From Patescibacteria group bacterium (lineage in GTDB: Bacteria; Patescibacteriota; Minisyncoccia; Phycocordibacterales; CAIRYW01): a stretch of 13,361 nucleotides of DNA. The DNA is taken from contig JAUPVJ010000083.1 in NCBI GenBank assembly GCA_030917145.1, forward strand, positions 1 to 13,361, given 5' to 3'. Below the pieces are notes generated by a model. It had not been told where the DNA came from and did not search any database. It saw only the letters and a list, made by a program, of their open reading frames with translations. This document shows positions 1-5,900 of the stretch, in pieces. Position 1 is the stretch's first letter. Each line of letters opens with the position of its first letter. The translations under genes were made by a program, and so were the position numbers.

Positions 1-1824
1 GCTGAGGGTGCACGTACAACTCCATCTATCGTTGCTGAAAGTAAAACTGGTGAAAAACTAGCTGGGCTTTTAGCTAAACGACAAGGAGTTACAAACCCTA
101 AAAACACAATTTACCAAATCAAAAGATTCATCGGACACAACTTCGACGAAGCTTTGGTGCAAAAAGACAAAGCGTCAGTGCCTTATGAGATGAGGAAAGC
201 TGAAAACGGAGGAATCGAAGTAAAGATGGCAGAAAAATGGTACCGACCAGAAGAAATTTCTGCAATGATTCTTCAAAAACTAAAAGCTGACGCAGAAGCG
301 AGAACTGGGGAAACAATCACAGAAGCTGTGATCACAGTGCCGGCTTACTTCAACGATGCACAAAGACAAGCCACAAAAGATGCGGGAAAAATTGCAGGTC
401 TTGATGTAAAAAGAATCATCAACGAACCTACAGCAGCCGCTCTAGCTTACGGATTCAACAAAAAGAAAGACGAAAAAATTGCAGTGTTCGACTTCGGAGG
501 AGGAACTTTCGACATCTCAATTCTTGAAGTAGGAGACGATGTGGTAGAAGTAAAATCCACAGACGGAGATGCTCACCTTGGAGGAAAAGACATCGATCAA
601 AAAATCATCAACTTCCTTGCAGACGAATTCAAAAAAGAATCAGGAATCGACCTTAGAAGCGACGCTCTTGCTCTTCAGCGACTCGACGAAGCGGCTGAAA
701 AAGCAAAGATCGAACTTTCTACAGCTTCTCAAACTGAAGTAAATATTCCATTTATCACTTCAGACGCATCTGGTCCTCGCCACCTTCTTCTTACAATCAC
801 ACGAGCAAAACTAGAAGAACTAGCGAGCGAGTTTATCGAGCGAGCTATGCAAATCACAAAGAGAGCACTCGAAGCTTCTCCTTTCAAAAAAGAACAAATC
901 AACGAAGTGATTCTTGTGGGAGGACAAACAAGAATGCCAGCTCTTCAAAAAGCTGTAAAAGATTTCTTTGGTAAAGAACTTCACATGGGAGTAAACCCAG
1001 ACGAAGTGGTAGCTCTCGGAGCCGCGATCCAAGGAGGAATCTTAGCAGGAGATGTAAAAGACGTGCTTCTTCTAGACGTGATTCCACTATCTTTGGGAAT
1101 TGAAACTATGGGAAGTATCGCAACAAAACTAATCGACAAAAACACTACAATCCCTACAAGCAAATCTCAAGTCTTTTCTACAGCTTCAGACAACCAAACT
1201 TCAGTAGAAATTCACATTGTTCAAGGAGAAAGAGCGATGGCTTCAGACAACAAATCTCTCGGTAGATTTATCCTAGACGGAATCCCACCAGCTCCAAGAG
1301 GAATTCCACAAGTTGAAGTAACTTTCGATGTAGATGCAAACGGAATTCTTTCTGTAAAAGCAAAAGACAAATCTACAGGAAAAGAACAATCAATCAGAAT
1401 TGAAGCAAGTTCAGGTCTAACCGACGCTGATATTGAGAAAATGAAAAAAGACGCGGAGATAAACGCAACTGAAGATGAAAAGAAAAAAGCTCTTGTGGAA
1501 ATCAAAAACACATCTGAGCAATCTATCTACACTGCAGAAAAATCCCTAAAAGAATATGCAGAAAAAATTCCTGAAGATGTAAAGAAAGGTATTCAAGAAA
1601 AAATCGATGCTCTCAAAGCAGTAAAAGATGGAACAGATGTAGACGCAATAAAAAAAGCTCTCGACGAACTTTCAACTGAGATTTCAAAAATTGGAGAAAT
1701 TCTTGCAAAAGCTAGCCAAGACGCAAACCAAACTCCACCGGCTGGAGAAGCTCCAAAAACAGACGGTCCTACAGGTGACACTCCGGGAGCAGACCAAGCC
1801 CGAGACGCAGAGGTGAAGGAATAA
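1..1824 (+). CDS. dnaK: Hsp70 chaperone DnaK (5' end outside window)
   Basis: ATP-dependent cytosolic Hsp70 that binds unfolded polypeptides and cycles with DnaJ and GrpE. The frame is open from base 1 and the first residues (AEGARTTPSIV) match about residue 30 of typical DnaK, so only the N-terminal ATP-binding strand pair is missing. The actin-like ATPase is recognisable by PAYFNDAQRQATKDAG, NEPTAAALAYG, FDFGGGTFDIS and ILVGGQTRMP. The linker DVLLLDVIPLSLGIETMG leads into the substrate-binding domain (VFSTASDNQTSVEIHI, GIPPAPRGIPQVEVTFD). A helical lid follows, then a Pro/Gly/Asp-rich tail ending in DAEVKE in place of the usual EEV-type end. It is followed at close range by a four-helix-bundle ORF and dnaJ, as in a chaperone operon. 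Product assignment is essentially certain; the promoter and true start are not visible. Confidence 0.98.
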   Translation, partial: AEGARTTPSIVAESKTGEKLAGLLAKRQGVTNPKNTIYQIKRFIGHNFDEALVQKDKASVPYEMRKAENGGIEVKMAEKWYRPEEISAMILQKLKADAEARTGETITEAVITVPAYFNDAQRQATKDAGKIAGLDVKRIINEPTAAALAYGFNKKKDEKIAVFDFGGGTFDISILEVGDDVVEVKSTDGDAHLGGKDIDQKIINFLADEFKKESGIDLRSDALALQRLDEAAEKAKIELSTASQTEVNIPFITSDASGPRHLLLTITRAKLEELASEFIERAMQITKRALEASPFKKEQINEVILVGGQTRMPALQKAVKDFFGKELHMGVNPDEVVALGAAIQGGILAGDVKDVLLLDVIPLSLGIETMGSIATKLIDKNTTIPTSKSQVFSTASDNQTSVEIHIVQGERAMASDNKSLGRFILDGIPPAPRGIPQVEVTFDVDANGILSVKAKDKSTGKEQSIRIEASSGLTDADIEKMKKDAEINATEDEKKKALVEIKNTSEQSIYTAEKSLKEYAEKIPEDVKKGIQEKIDALKAVKDGTDVDAIKKALDELSTEISKIGEILAKASQDANQTPPAGEAPKTDGPTGDTPGADQARDAEVKE

Positions 1825-1830
1825 AGATAA

Positions 1831-1879
1831 AATCAAAGTTTAAAGGGCAAAATGCAAAACTTAAACTCAAAATTCAAAG
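1831..1879 (-). repeat. Degenerate 7-nt-period tandem array (array 1)
   Basis: Seven consecutive heptamers can be read without a gap, each ending in an A-run on the + strand (AATCAAA first, then units such as GGGCAAA and ATGCAAA). Read on the minus strand they have the form TTTNNNN, the same class as the arrays at 2222-2277 and 11999-12047. The array starts 7 nt after the dnaK stop and overlaps the first nine codons of the next ORF. It faces the array at 2222-2277 in inverted orientation. Confidence 0.6.
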
Positions 1880-2220
1880 TTGATATAAAACAAAGAACAT
1901 ACCAGTTTAGTTTAAGCATTATTAACCTAACAAATGAACTACCAAAAACTCGCGCCGCTTGGGTGATAACTGACCAAGTAATTAGGTCAAGCACTTCAAT
2001 CGGCGCGAACTTGGTAGAGGCAAGGGCGTCCAGTTCTAGATTAGAATTTAAAAAGTTTTATGAAATTTCACTAAAAAGTGCAAACGAAACTATATATTGG
2101 CTCAACTTGCTTCGAGACTCTAGGATATGTAATGATAAAGAAATAGACGTATTAATTAAAGAAGCTACTGAAATATCAAACATACTTGGGAAAAGCGTTA
2201 TTAGCTTAAAGAAAAAATAA
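1852..2220 (+). CDS. Four-helix-bundle protein (23S rRNA IVS / Avd-like family)
   Basis: A 122-residue protein of the S23/IVP four-helix-bundle family, known from intervening sequences in 23S rRNA genes and related to the Avd accessory protein of diversity-generating retroelements. The diagnostic segment is VIRSSTSIGANLVEA (residues 43-57), preceded by RTYQFSLSIINLTNELPK and followed by the helix with FYEISLKSANETIYWL. The length is normal. Its biochemical role is not established; family members are basic and suspected to bind nucleic acid. The ATG at 1852 lies inside a 7-nt-period array, so residues 1-9 are array-encoded and the conserved fold begins near residue 9. It sits between dnaK and dnaJ, co-directional and presumably co-transcribed, flanked by inverted arrays as if inserted as a cassette. 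No Shine-Dalgarno is visible. Confidence 0.88.
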   Translation: MQNLNSKFKVDIKQRTYQFSLSIINLTNELPKTRAAWVITDQVIRSSTSIGANLVEARASSSRLEFKKFYEISLKSANETIYWLNLLRDSRICNDKEIDVLIKEATEISNILGKSVISLKKK

Positions 2221-2221
2221 T

Positions 2222-2277
2222 TTTTTACTTTTTACTTTCAATTTTGACTTTTGATTTTTACCATTTGACTTATTAAC
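2222..2277 (+). repeat. Degenerate 7-nt-period tandem array (array 2)
   Basis: Eight heptamers in strict register starting right after the four-helix-bundle stop: two TTTTTAC, then TTTCAAT, TTTGACT, TTTGATT, TTTACCA, TTTGACT and a final TATTAAC. The consensus is TTTGAYT or TTTNNNN. The stretch 2242-2259 is identical over 18 nt to 12019-12036. The array fills the whole gap to dnaJ apart from 7 nt, and it is the inverted counterpart of array 1. Confidence 0.7.
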
Positions 2278-2284
2278 AAATTCT

Positions 2285-3373
2285 ATGAAAAAAGACTACT
2301 ACTCAATCCTCGGCATTTCCAAAAGTGCCAGCGCAGATGAAATAAAAAAAGCATTTCGAAAGATTGCTCACACACACCACCCAGACAAAGGTTCTGGAAA
2401 TGCGGAAAAATTCAAAGAGGCAAGTGAAGCCTACAGTGTTCTTTCCGATGAAAAGAAAAGAGCAGAATACGATTCTTACGGAAAAACTTTTGGAGGAAAT
2501 GGTGGTGGAGCTGGAGGCTTTGAAGGTTTTGATTTTAGTCAATTTTCACAAGGGTTTGGTGGACAACAAGGTGGTTTTGAATTTAATTTTGAAGATCTAG
2601 GAGACATTTTTGGAGATTTCTTTGGCGGAGGAGGTAGAGCACCAAAACAAAAAAGAGGGCGGGACATTTCAATAGACGCTGAAATCGATTTCAAAGAATC
2701 TATCTTTGGAGTTACAAAACATGTACTTCTAAACAAAACTAGTACATGCGAAAGATGCAAAGGAAACCGTGCAGAACCGGGGTCCGACATGGTAAGTTGC
2801 AAAACTTGCAACGGCAAAGGATCAATCCGCGAAATGAAAAGATCAATCTTTGGACAAATCGCCGCTACAAAAACTTGCGACGAGTGTCTTGGAGTTGGAG
2901 CCATGCCAAAACAAAAGTGTACTGAGTGCAAAGGTCTTGGTGTAAAAGGAAAACAAGAAGACATCAAACTTGAAATTCCATCTGGAATTGAAAACGGAGA
3001 AATGATCCGCATGACAGGAAAAGGTGAAGCGATTGCAGGTGGAGTAGCGGGGGATTTGTATATCAAAATTCACGTAAAACCTCACAAAAATATCCGAAAA
3101 GAAGGAAGTAGTTTAGTCATGGATCTACAAGTAAAACTTTCTGACGCTCTTTTGGGTGCGGATTACAAAGTAGAAACTCTAGACGGACCACTCACAGTCA
3201 CAATTCCTGAAAGAGTAAAGTTTGGAGAAGTACTTCGAGTAAAAGGAAAAGGGGTACCGATGGGGAGTGGCCGAAGAGGCGACATGTATCTGCGAATCCA
3301 AATTGAACTTCCAGGAAAAATTTCTAAGCATGCAAAAAAACTAATTGAGGAGTTGAGAGGGGAGGGAGTTTAG
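2285..3373 (+). CDS. dnaJ: Type I J-domain co-chaperone DnaJ
   Basis: Hsp40 co-chaperone that stimulates DnaK ATPase and delivers substrates. The J domain occupies residues 1-68 with the catalytic HPD at 32-34. A Gly/Phe-rich linker spans about 69-120. The zinc-binding region has four Cys pairs at 155/158, 172/175, 198/201 and 212/215; the first repeat deviates from CxxCxGxG (CERCKGNR). C-terminal substrate-binding beta domains follow (GDLYIKIHVKPH, GRRGDMYLRIQIELPG). At 362 residues the length is normal. It lies downstream of dnaK in the same direction, separated by the four-helix-bundle cassette. The ATG at 2285 has no Shine-Dalgarno; it is preceded by array 2 and a short AT stretch. Confidence 0.97.
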   Translation: MKKDYYSILGISKSASADEIKKAFRKIAHTHHPDKGSGNAEKFKEASEAYSVLSDEKKRAEYDSYGKTFGGNGGGAGGFEGFDFSQFSQGFGGQQGGFEFNFEDLGDIFGDFFGGGGRAPKQKRGRDISIDAEIDFKESIFGVTKHVLLNKTSTCERCKGNRAEPGSDMVSCKTCNGKGSIREMKRSIFGQIAATKTCDECLGVGAMPKQKCTECKGLGVKGKQEDIKLEIPSGIENGEMIRMTGKGEAIAGGVAGDLYIKIHVKPHKNIRKEGSSLVMDLQVKLSDALLGADYKVETLDGPLTVTIPERVKFGEVLRVKGKGVPMGSGRRGDMYLRIQIELPGKISKHAKKLIEELRGEGV

Positions 3374-3374
3374 T

Positions 3375-3416
3375 TAGCTTTGAGCTTAAAGCTTCTGGTT
3401 TTTAGCTTTTAATTTC
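3375..3416 (-). repeat. Degenerate 7-nt-period tandem array (array 3)
   Basis: Six heptamers in register directly after dnaJ: TAGCTTT, GAGCTTA, AAGCTTC, then TGGTTTT, TAGCTTT and TAATTTC. On the minus strand the unit is AAAGCTA-like, the same unit seen in the array at 5861-5895. This is a second sequence class with the same 7-nt period as arrays 1, 2 and 5. Confidence 0.6.
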
Positions 3417-3433
3417 AACACAACACACCTGCT

Positions 3434-3456
3434 ATTGATTTTTCTTATAAATCAAT
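3434..3456. other. Perfect inverted repeat downstream of dnaJ
   Basis: ATTGATTT (3434-3441) and AAATCAAT (3449-3456) form an 8-bp perfect stem around a 7-nt loop. No T-run follows on either strand, so it is not a convincing intrinsic terminator. It may be a weak dnaJ 3' structure or may overlap the promoter of the T-box transcript: TTGATT (3436-3441) and TAGGAT (3458-3463), 16 nt apart, are four-of-six matches to -35 and -10, and a start near 3470 would place the T-box stem close to the 5' end. Confidence 0.4.
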
Positions 3457-3480
3457 GTAGGATTACATGTAGATCGAAAT

Positions 3481-3749
3481 AACATCTTTCAAGGTCTCAC
3501 GAGCTTATGTTCTGTGAGATTGGGCCTTGAGTATTGTCTAAACAGCAAAAGATGGTTTCTGCAAAGACAAAAGTCCGCGTGGAAATCCGGGTCCTCCCGT
3601 TATAGAGAAATCCAGTGTTGGCAAAATGCATAAAGCTGGTGAGAAAAACTAGGTAAATACTAGTTTTTGAATTAGGGTGGCACCACGAGTAACAAAAGAC
3701 TTCTCGTCCCTTTTTGCGATTTTTCGCATGAAGAGACAAGGAGTTTTTT
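3481..3749 (+). promoter_or_regulatory. T-box riboswitch leader (tRNA-sensing, transcriptional)
   Basis: A T-box leader binds a specific uncharged tRNA and lets transcription continue by stabilising an antiterminator. Seen here: the T-box core AGGGTGGCACCACGAG at 3674-3689; immediately upstream a stem III-type hairpin with perfect 9-bp arms (3644-3652 with 3660-3668); and a 5' stem in which 3483-3489 pairs with 3548-3554, 3490-3494 with 3525-3529, and 3495-3500 with 3514-3519. The antiterminator forms from AGGG (3674-3677) with CCCT (3708-3711) and ACGAG (3685-3689) with CTCGT (3703-3707), leaving the canonical 7-nt bulge TGGCACC. The TGGC of the bulge predicts a tRNA ending GCCA, that is, a G discriminator base (Asp, Asn, Glu, Gln, Ser or Trp type). 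The specifier codon could not be fixed because the 5' stem is not a canonical stem I. It controls the gene at 3797. Confidence 0.9.
3700..3749 (+). terminator. T-box attenuator terminator
   Basis: The arms 3700-3719 and 3724-3743 pair over 20 positions with three mismatches and two G-U wobbles around a TTTT loop, followed by six T (3744-3749). The 5' arm reuses bases 3703-3711 of the antiterminator, so the two structures exclude each other, as in classical transcription-attenuating T-boxes. Confidence 0.85.
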
Positions 3750-3796
3750 CTTTTGTCTAAAATTTGTTCCTTACAACCACAAACCAAAACCACACA

Positions 3797-4600
3797 ATGA
3801 ACACCAAAGACGTCAGAGTAATTGATTGGAATCGTGTAGGGAAGTTTGCTTCCGACGAAGAGAGAAAAACTGTGTGTGTACGCACCTCTGCAGAAGTTGT
3901 TTCGATGCTAAAAGAAATTACTTCTATTTCCGGTGAGGCTACCCACTCACGACAAATTTTAATTTGTCTTGCGCAAGTTCTTCTTCATCAAAAAGTTCCA
4001 CTGACCATCGTGCCTGTATGCCCAGACTATACTCATGAAAATGAGAGGTATGACTTTAAGGGATTAAATGGGGGGATTTCTCTTCTTGCTTTAAAACACG
4101 CAATGTTTGTAGGAAGACTTGAAAAAATTCTTCCTCTTTCAATTGAATTTTTAATTGCAGATCAAGAATCCGAAGATGTCTTGATTCGCCAAGCGGTTAG
4201 AAAAACAAAAGACGAATTTGACCACCTTGTTGATTCCTCTCTTCAAACAATGAGAGAGCAATTTGAAGTAAGGGGATGGCGAGCAAGCAAAATGACTACC
4301 TTTGCACCACAAATAACAGCCTTGGAACATCTTTTTAGTGAAAAACTAAAGGAAGCTCCGGCTCTTAGTAAATTGGAGTGTGAAGCCATTATGCGAAAAG
4401 CAATGTACGACAAAATCGATCCTCAAATGTCTGCAGGACTACGAGTGGAGCGAGCTACAAGGACAGCTTCCCAATACTTAGCAATGGGAACTATCGCAAC
4501 ACGCTCTAATGCTTTGATTGTAAATCACTCAACAGTGAACCTGAGGTACTACAAAACCACAGGTACAGCTTTAGTTCACAATGAGGTTTCGGTTTACTAA
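3797..4600 (+). CDS. Unassigned T-box-controlled Rossmann-like protein, possibly cyclodipeptide-synthase-like
   Basis: A 267-residue cytosolic protein without signal peptide or membrane segment; I do not recognise its family with certainty. The order is a helical N-terminus, a strand with VPLTIVPVCPDY (67-78), a helix (94-111), a strand SIEFLIADQESED (115-127), a long amphipathic helix (128-160), then RASKMTTFAP, a further helix, and a C-terminal segment with QYLAM (226-230) and YYK (251-253). This order resembles tRNA-dependent cyclodipeptide synthases (a strand with the GxS nucleophile, helix, strand, basic helix, Y-x-x-AE motif, then a Tyr about 24 residues on). By that alignment Cys75 would sit where the catalytic Ser normally is and the Glu of YxxAE is absent, so this is a hypothesis only; PvcA/Dit1-like isonitrile synthases are an alternative. 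The T-box leader independently ties it to tRNA or amino-acid status. The ATG at 3797 is chosen because it follows the attenuator and begins the fold; an in-frame TTG at 3764 is less likely. No Shine-Dalgarno. Confidence 0.85.
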   Translation: MNTKDVRVIDWNRVGKFASDEERKTVCVRTSAEVVSMLKEITSISGEATHSRQILICLAQVLLHQKVPLTIVPVCPDYTHENERYDFKGLNGGISLLALKHAMFVGRLEKILPLSIEFLIADQESEDVLIRQAVRKTKDEFDHLVDSSLQTMREQFEVRGWRASKMTTFAPQITALEHLFSEKLKEAPALSKLECEAIMRKAMYDKIDPQMSAGLRVERATRTASQYLAMGTIATRSNALIVNHSTVNLRYYKTTGTALVHNEVSVY

Positions 4601-4620
4601 AATTTACCTTGGCATATAAT
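4593..4620 (+). promoter_or_regulatory. Promoter for 4646 gene, -10 box inside terminator loop
   Basis: A perfect TATAAT (4615-4620) is exactly the 6-nt loop of the terminator hairpin at 4601-4634. TTTACT (4593-4598), a four-of-six -35 match, lies 16 nt upstream and overlaps the preceding stop codon. A start near 4627 would give a leader of about 19 nt to the ATG at 4646. Confidence 0.5.
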
Positions 4621-4642
4621 TGCCAAGGTAAATTCAATTTTT
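4601..4642 (+). terminator. Strong intrinsic terminator after the T-box gene
   Basis: Arms 4601-4614 and 4621-4634 are a perfect 14-bp inverted repeat around a 6-nt loop, followed after CAA by five T (4638-4642). It begins on the base after the stop codon. Confidence 0.85.
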
Positions 4643-4645
4643 AAA

Positions 4646-5218
4646 ATGAAAATAAAATGTAAAAAAATTGCAAAGTACAACACTTATCTAAAAGATGATT
4701 TAGATACTTTTTCATATTTACAAAAGCTTTGTTTAGGGAAGGTGAATCCTCCCACCCAAAAACCAGATTCAATTATCTTTGATAAAAACAGTATTATTTT
4801 TTCCTCTCCTTTAACCAGAGCAGTGCAAAGCATAAAAAATAAAGAAAACTTAAATTTACTCATATTACCAGAGCTCAAAGAAATTAGATTTGATTTAGAA
4901 AAAATGTGTGATTTTAAAAAATGGAAAAAAGACAAAAGCACAATTGTGAGAAAAAGATTTAAAACTTTTTTTATAAATGACACACTCCTCGATTCAAGGA
5001 AAAAAATTTTTAGAGAAATTCGTCATTTGCTGAAAATGGTAGGAAAATATCCCGACAAAAATATTATCATCTTCTCTCACTCATTTAGATTAAAATTAAT
5101 TGAAGCTTTCGTAAAAACAGATGGCAAAATTGAAAATTCCCCAGCGCTTATTCGAAAGTTTATTAAAGATAATCAAAAGACCTACAAATTTGAGGAAGAG
5201 TTTTATTTAAAAATTTAA
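4646..5218 (+). CDS. Histidine-phosphatase-like protein lacking the RHG motif
   Basis: A 190-residue protein resembling the phosphoglycerate-mutase/histidine phosphatase superfamily. Residues 53-62 (SSPLTRAVQS) match the SSxLxRAxQT block, LPELKEIRFDLEK (74-86) matches the LxExxfGxwE block, and IIIFSHSFRLKLIEAF (140-155) matches the late VsHGgxI block with His145. The N-terminal RHGE motif that carries the phosphorylated His is missing: residues 1-20 contain no His. No catalytic activity can therefore be assumed; it may be a pseudoenzyme or a divergent binding protein. The gene is very AT-rich compared with dnaK and the peptidase gene. It starts 12 nt after a terminator, probably from a promoter whose -10 lies in the terminator loop, and ends only 3 nt from the convergent maf gene. 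Confidence 0.82.
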   Translation: MKIKCKKIAKYNTYLKDDLDTFSYLQKLCLGKVNPPTQKPDSIIFDKNSIIFSSPLTRAVQSIKNKENLNLLILPELKEIRFDLEKMCDFKKWKKDKSTIVRKRFKTFFINDTLLDSRKKIFREIRHLLKMVGKYPDKNIIIFSHSFRLKLIEAFVKTDGKIENSPALIRKFIKDNQKTYKFEEEFYLKI

Positions 5219-5221
5219 ACC

Positions 5222-5812
5222 TTACAACACTTTTACTCCGAAATTTTCTAATTCTTCAGCGAGACGCCTAAGGGGAAGTCCCATTACATTAAAAAAATCT
5301 CCCTCGATTCTATCTACTAAAAGCGCTCCCAGCTCTTGAAGTGCGTAAGCCCCAGCTTTATCCATCGGTTCTCCTGTATCGATGTAGTTTTTAATTTTTT
5401 CTTCGGAATAATTCTGCATGAAAACTTTTGCAACTTCATGGAAAGAAGTTTGTTGACCCGTTTTTGTGTCTATTATGGTAACCCCTGTCACCACATCATT
5501 TTCTTTTCCGCAGAGCTTTTTAAGCATCCCAAACGCTTCTTCTTTGGATTTAGGCTTTCCAAGAAATTTTCCTTCAAAAACCACAAAAGTGTCCGCCGCC
5601 ACAATTATCGAATCGGGATTATCTAAAGCGACCGATTGTGCTTTTCCCAAAGAAAGATATTTTGCAAGATCAGTTGGAGCCATAAATAAAGACATATCTT
5701 CTTCGTAGTCAGAAGATTTCACCTCAAAGGGAAGCCTCATCTTTTCAAAAATCTCTTTCCTACGAGGGGAAGTAGAGGCTAGTATTATTTTTCTATTCTG
5801 CGAATTATTCAT
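5222..5812 (-). CDS. maf: Maf-family nucleoside triphosphate pyrophosphatase
   Basis: Maf proteins hydrolyse non-canonical or modified (d)NTPs to the monophosphate and pyrophosphate and have been linked to septum-formation arrest. Numbered from the ATG at 5812 (196 residues): the substrate-binding loop LASTSPRR is 11-18, the catalytic AADT is 72-75, the Lys loop LGKP is 84-87, and DKAGAYALQ is 151-159, followed by GDFFNVMGLPL. An in-frame ATG at 5845 would extend it by 11 residues, but a consensus TATAAT lies between the two ATGs (5823-5828 on this strand). The 5812 start is therefore preferred, and it gives a nearly leaderless mRNA. The gene is convergent with the phosphatase-like gene, with 3 nt between stops and no room for a terminator. 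Confidence 0.93.
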   Translation of the reverse strand: MNNSQNRKIILASTSPRRKEIFEKMRLPFEVKSSDYEEDMSLFMAPTDLAKYLSLGKAQSVALDNPDSIIVAADTFVVFEGKFLGKPKSKEEAFGMLKKLCGKENDVVTGVTIIDTKTGQQTSFHEVAKVFMQNYSEEKIKNYIDTGEPMDKAGAYALQELGALLVDRIEGDFFNVMGLPLRRLAEELENFGVKVL

Positions 5813-5822
5813 TGTTTTAATC

Positions 5823-5853
5823 ATTATATTAGTCAAATACTGCATTTTGTAAA
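5823..5853 (-). promoter_or_regulatory. Promoter of maf
   Basis: On the minus strand TTTACA (5848-5853) and TATAAT (5823-5828) are separated by 19 nt. The -10 is a perfect match; the spacer is long. The predicted start near 5816 leaves only about 4 nt before the ATG at 5812. Confidence 0.5.
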
Positions 5854-5860
5854 CTAAAGA

Positions 5861-5895
5861 CCCACTAGCGCCTAGAGCCTAAAAGCTATAAACTA
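5861..5895 (+). repeat. Degenerate 7-nt-period tandem array (array 4)
   Basis: Five contiguous heptamers all ending in CTA: CCCACTA, GCGCCTA, then GAGCCTA, AAAGCTA and TAAACTA. A further TAAACTA lies at 5850-5856, four bases out of register. AAAGCTA is the reverse complement of the TAGCTTT unit of array 3. It occupies the divergent intergenic region between maf and the transporter gene, where it must overlap promoter space; TATAAA at 5887-5892 could serve as a -10 for the 5901 gene. Confidence 0.6.
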
Positions 5896-5900
5896 TACAC

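Noticed and set aside
154..156. TTG as DnaK start
   Set aside because: DnaK homology is continuous in frame back to base 1; the gene is simply cut by the window edge.
1831..2277. Arrays as CRISPR
   Set aside because: The period is 7 nt, with no constant repeat/variable spacer structure and no cas gene nearby.
2539..3066. 175-codon minus-strand frame inside dnaJ
   Set aside because: Antisense shadow of dnaJ; Pro/Ser-rich translation without domain features or start signals.
3434..3456. dnaJ intrinsic terminator
   Set aside because: The stem is perfect but AT-rich with no T-run after it; kept only as an inverted repeat.
3497..3793. Minus-strand open frame across the T-box leader
   Set aside because: The sequence is fully explained by T-box and terminator structure on the + strand, and the translation resembles no protein family.
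5813..5845. Longer start for maf
   Set aside because: A consensus -10 lies between the ATG at 5845 and the one at 5812, so the longer start would probably not be transcribed.
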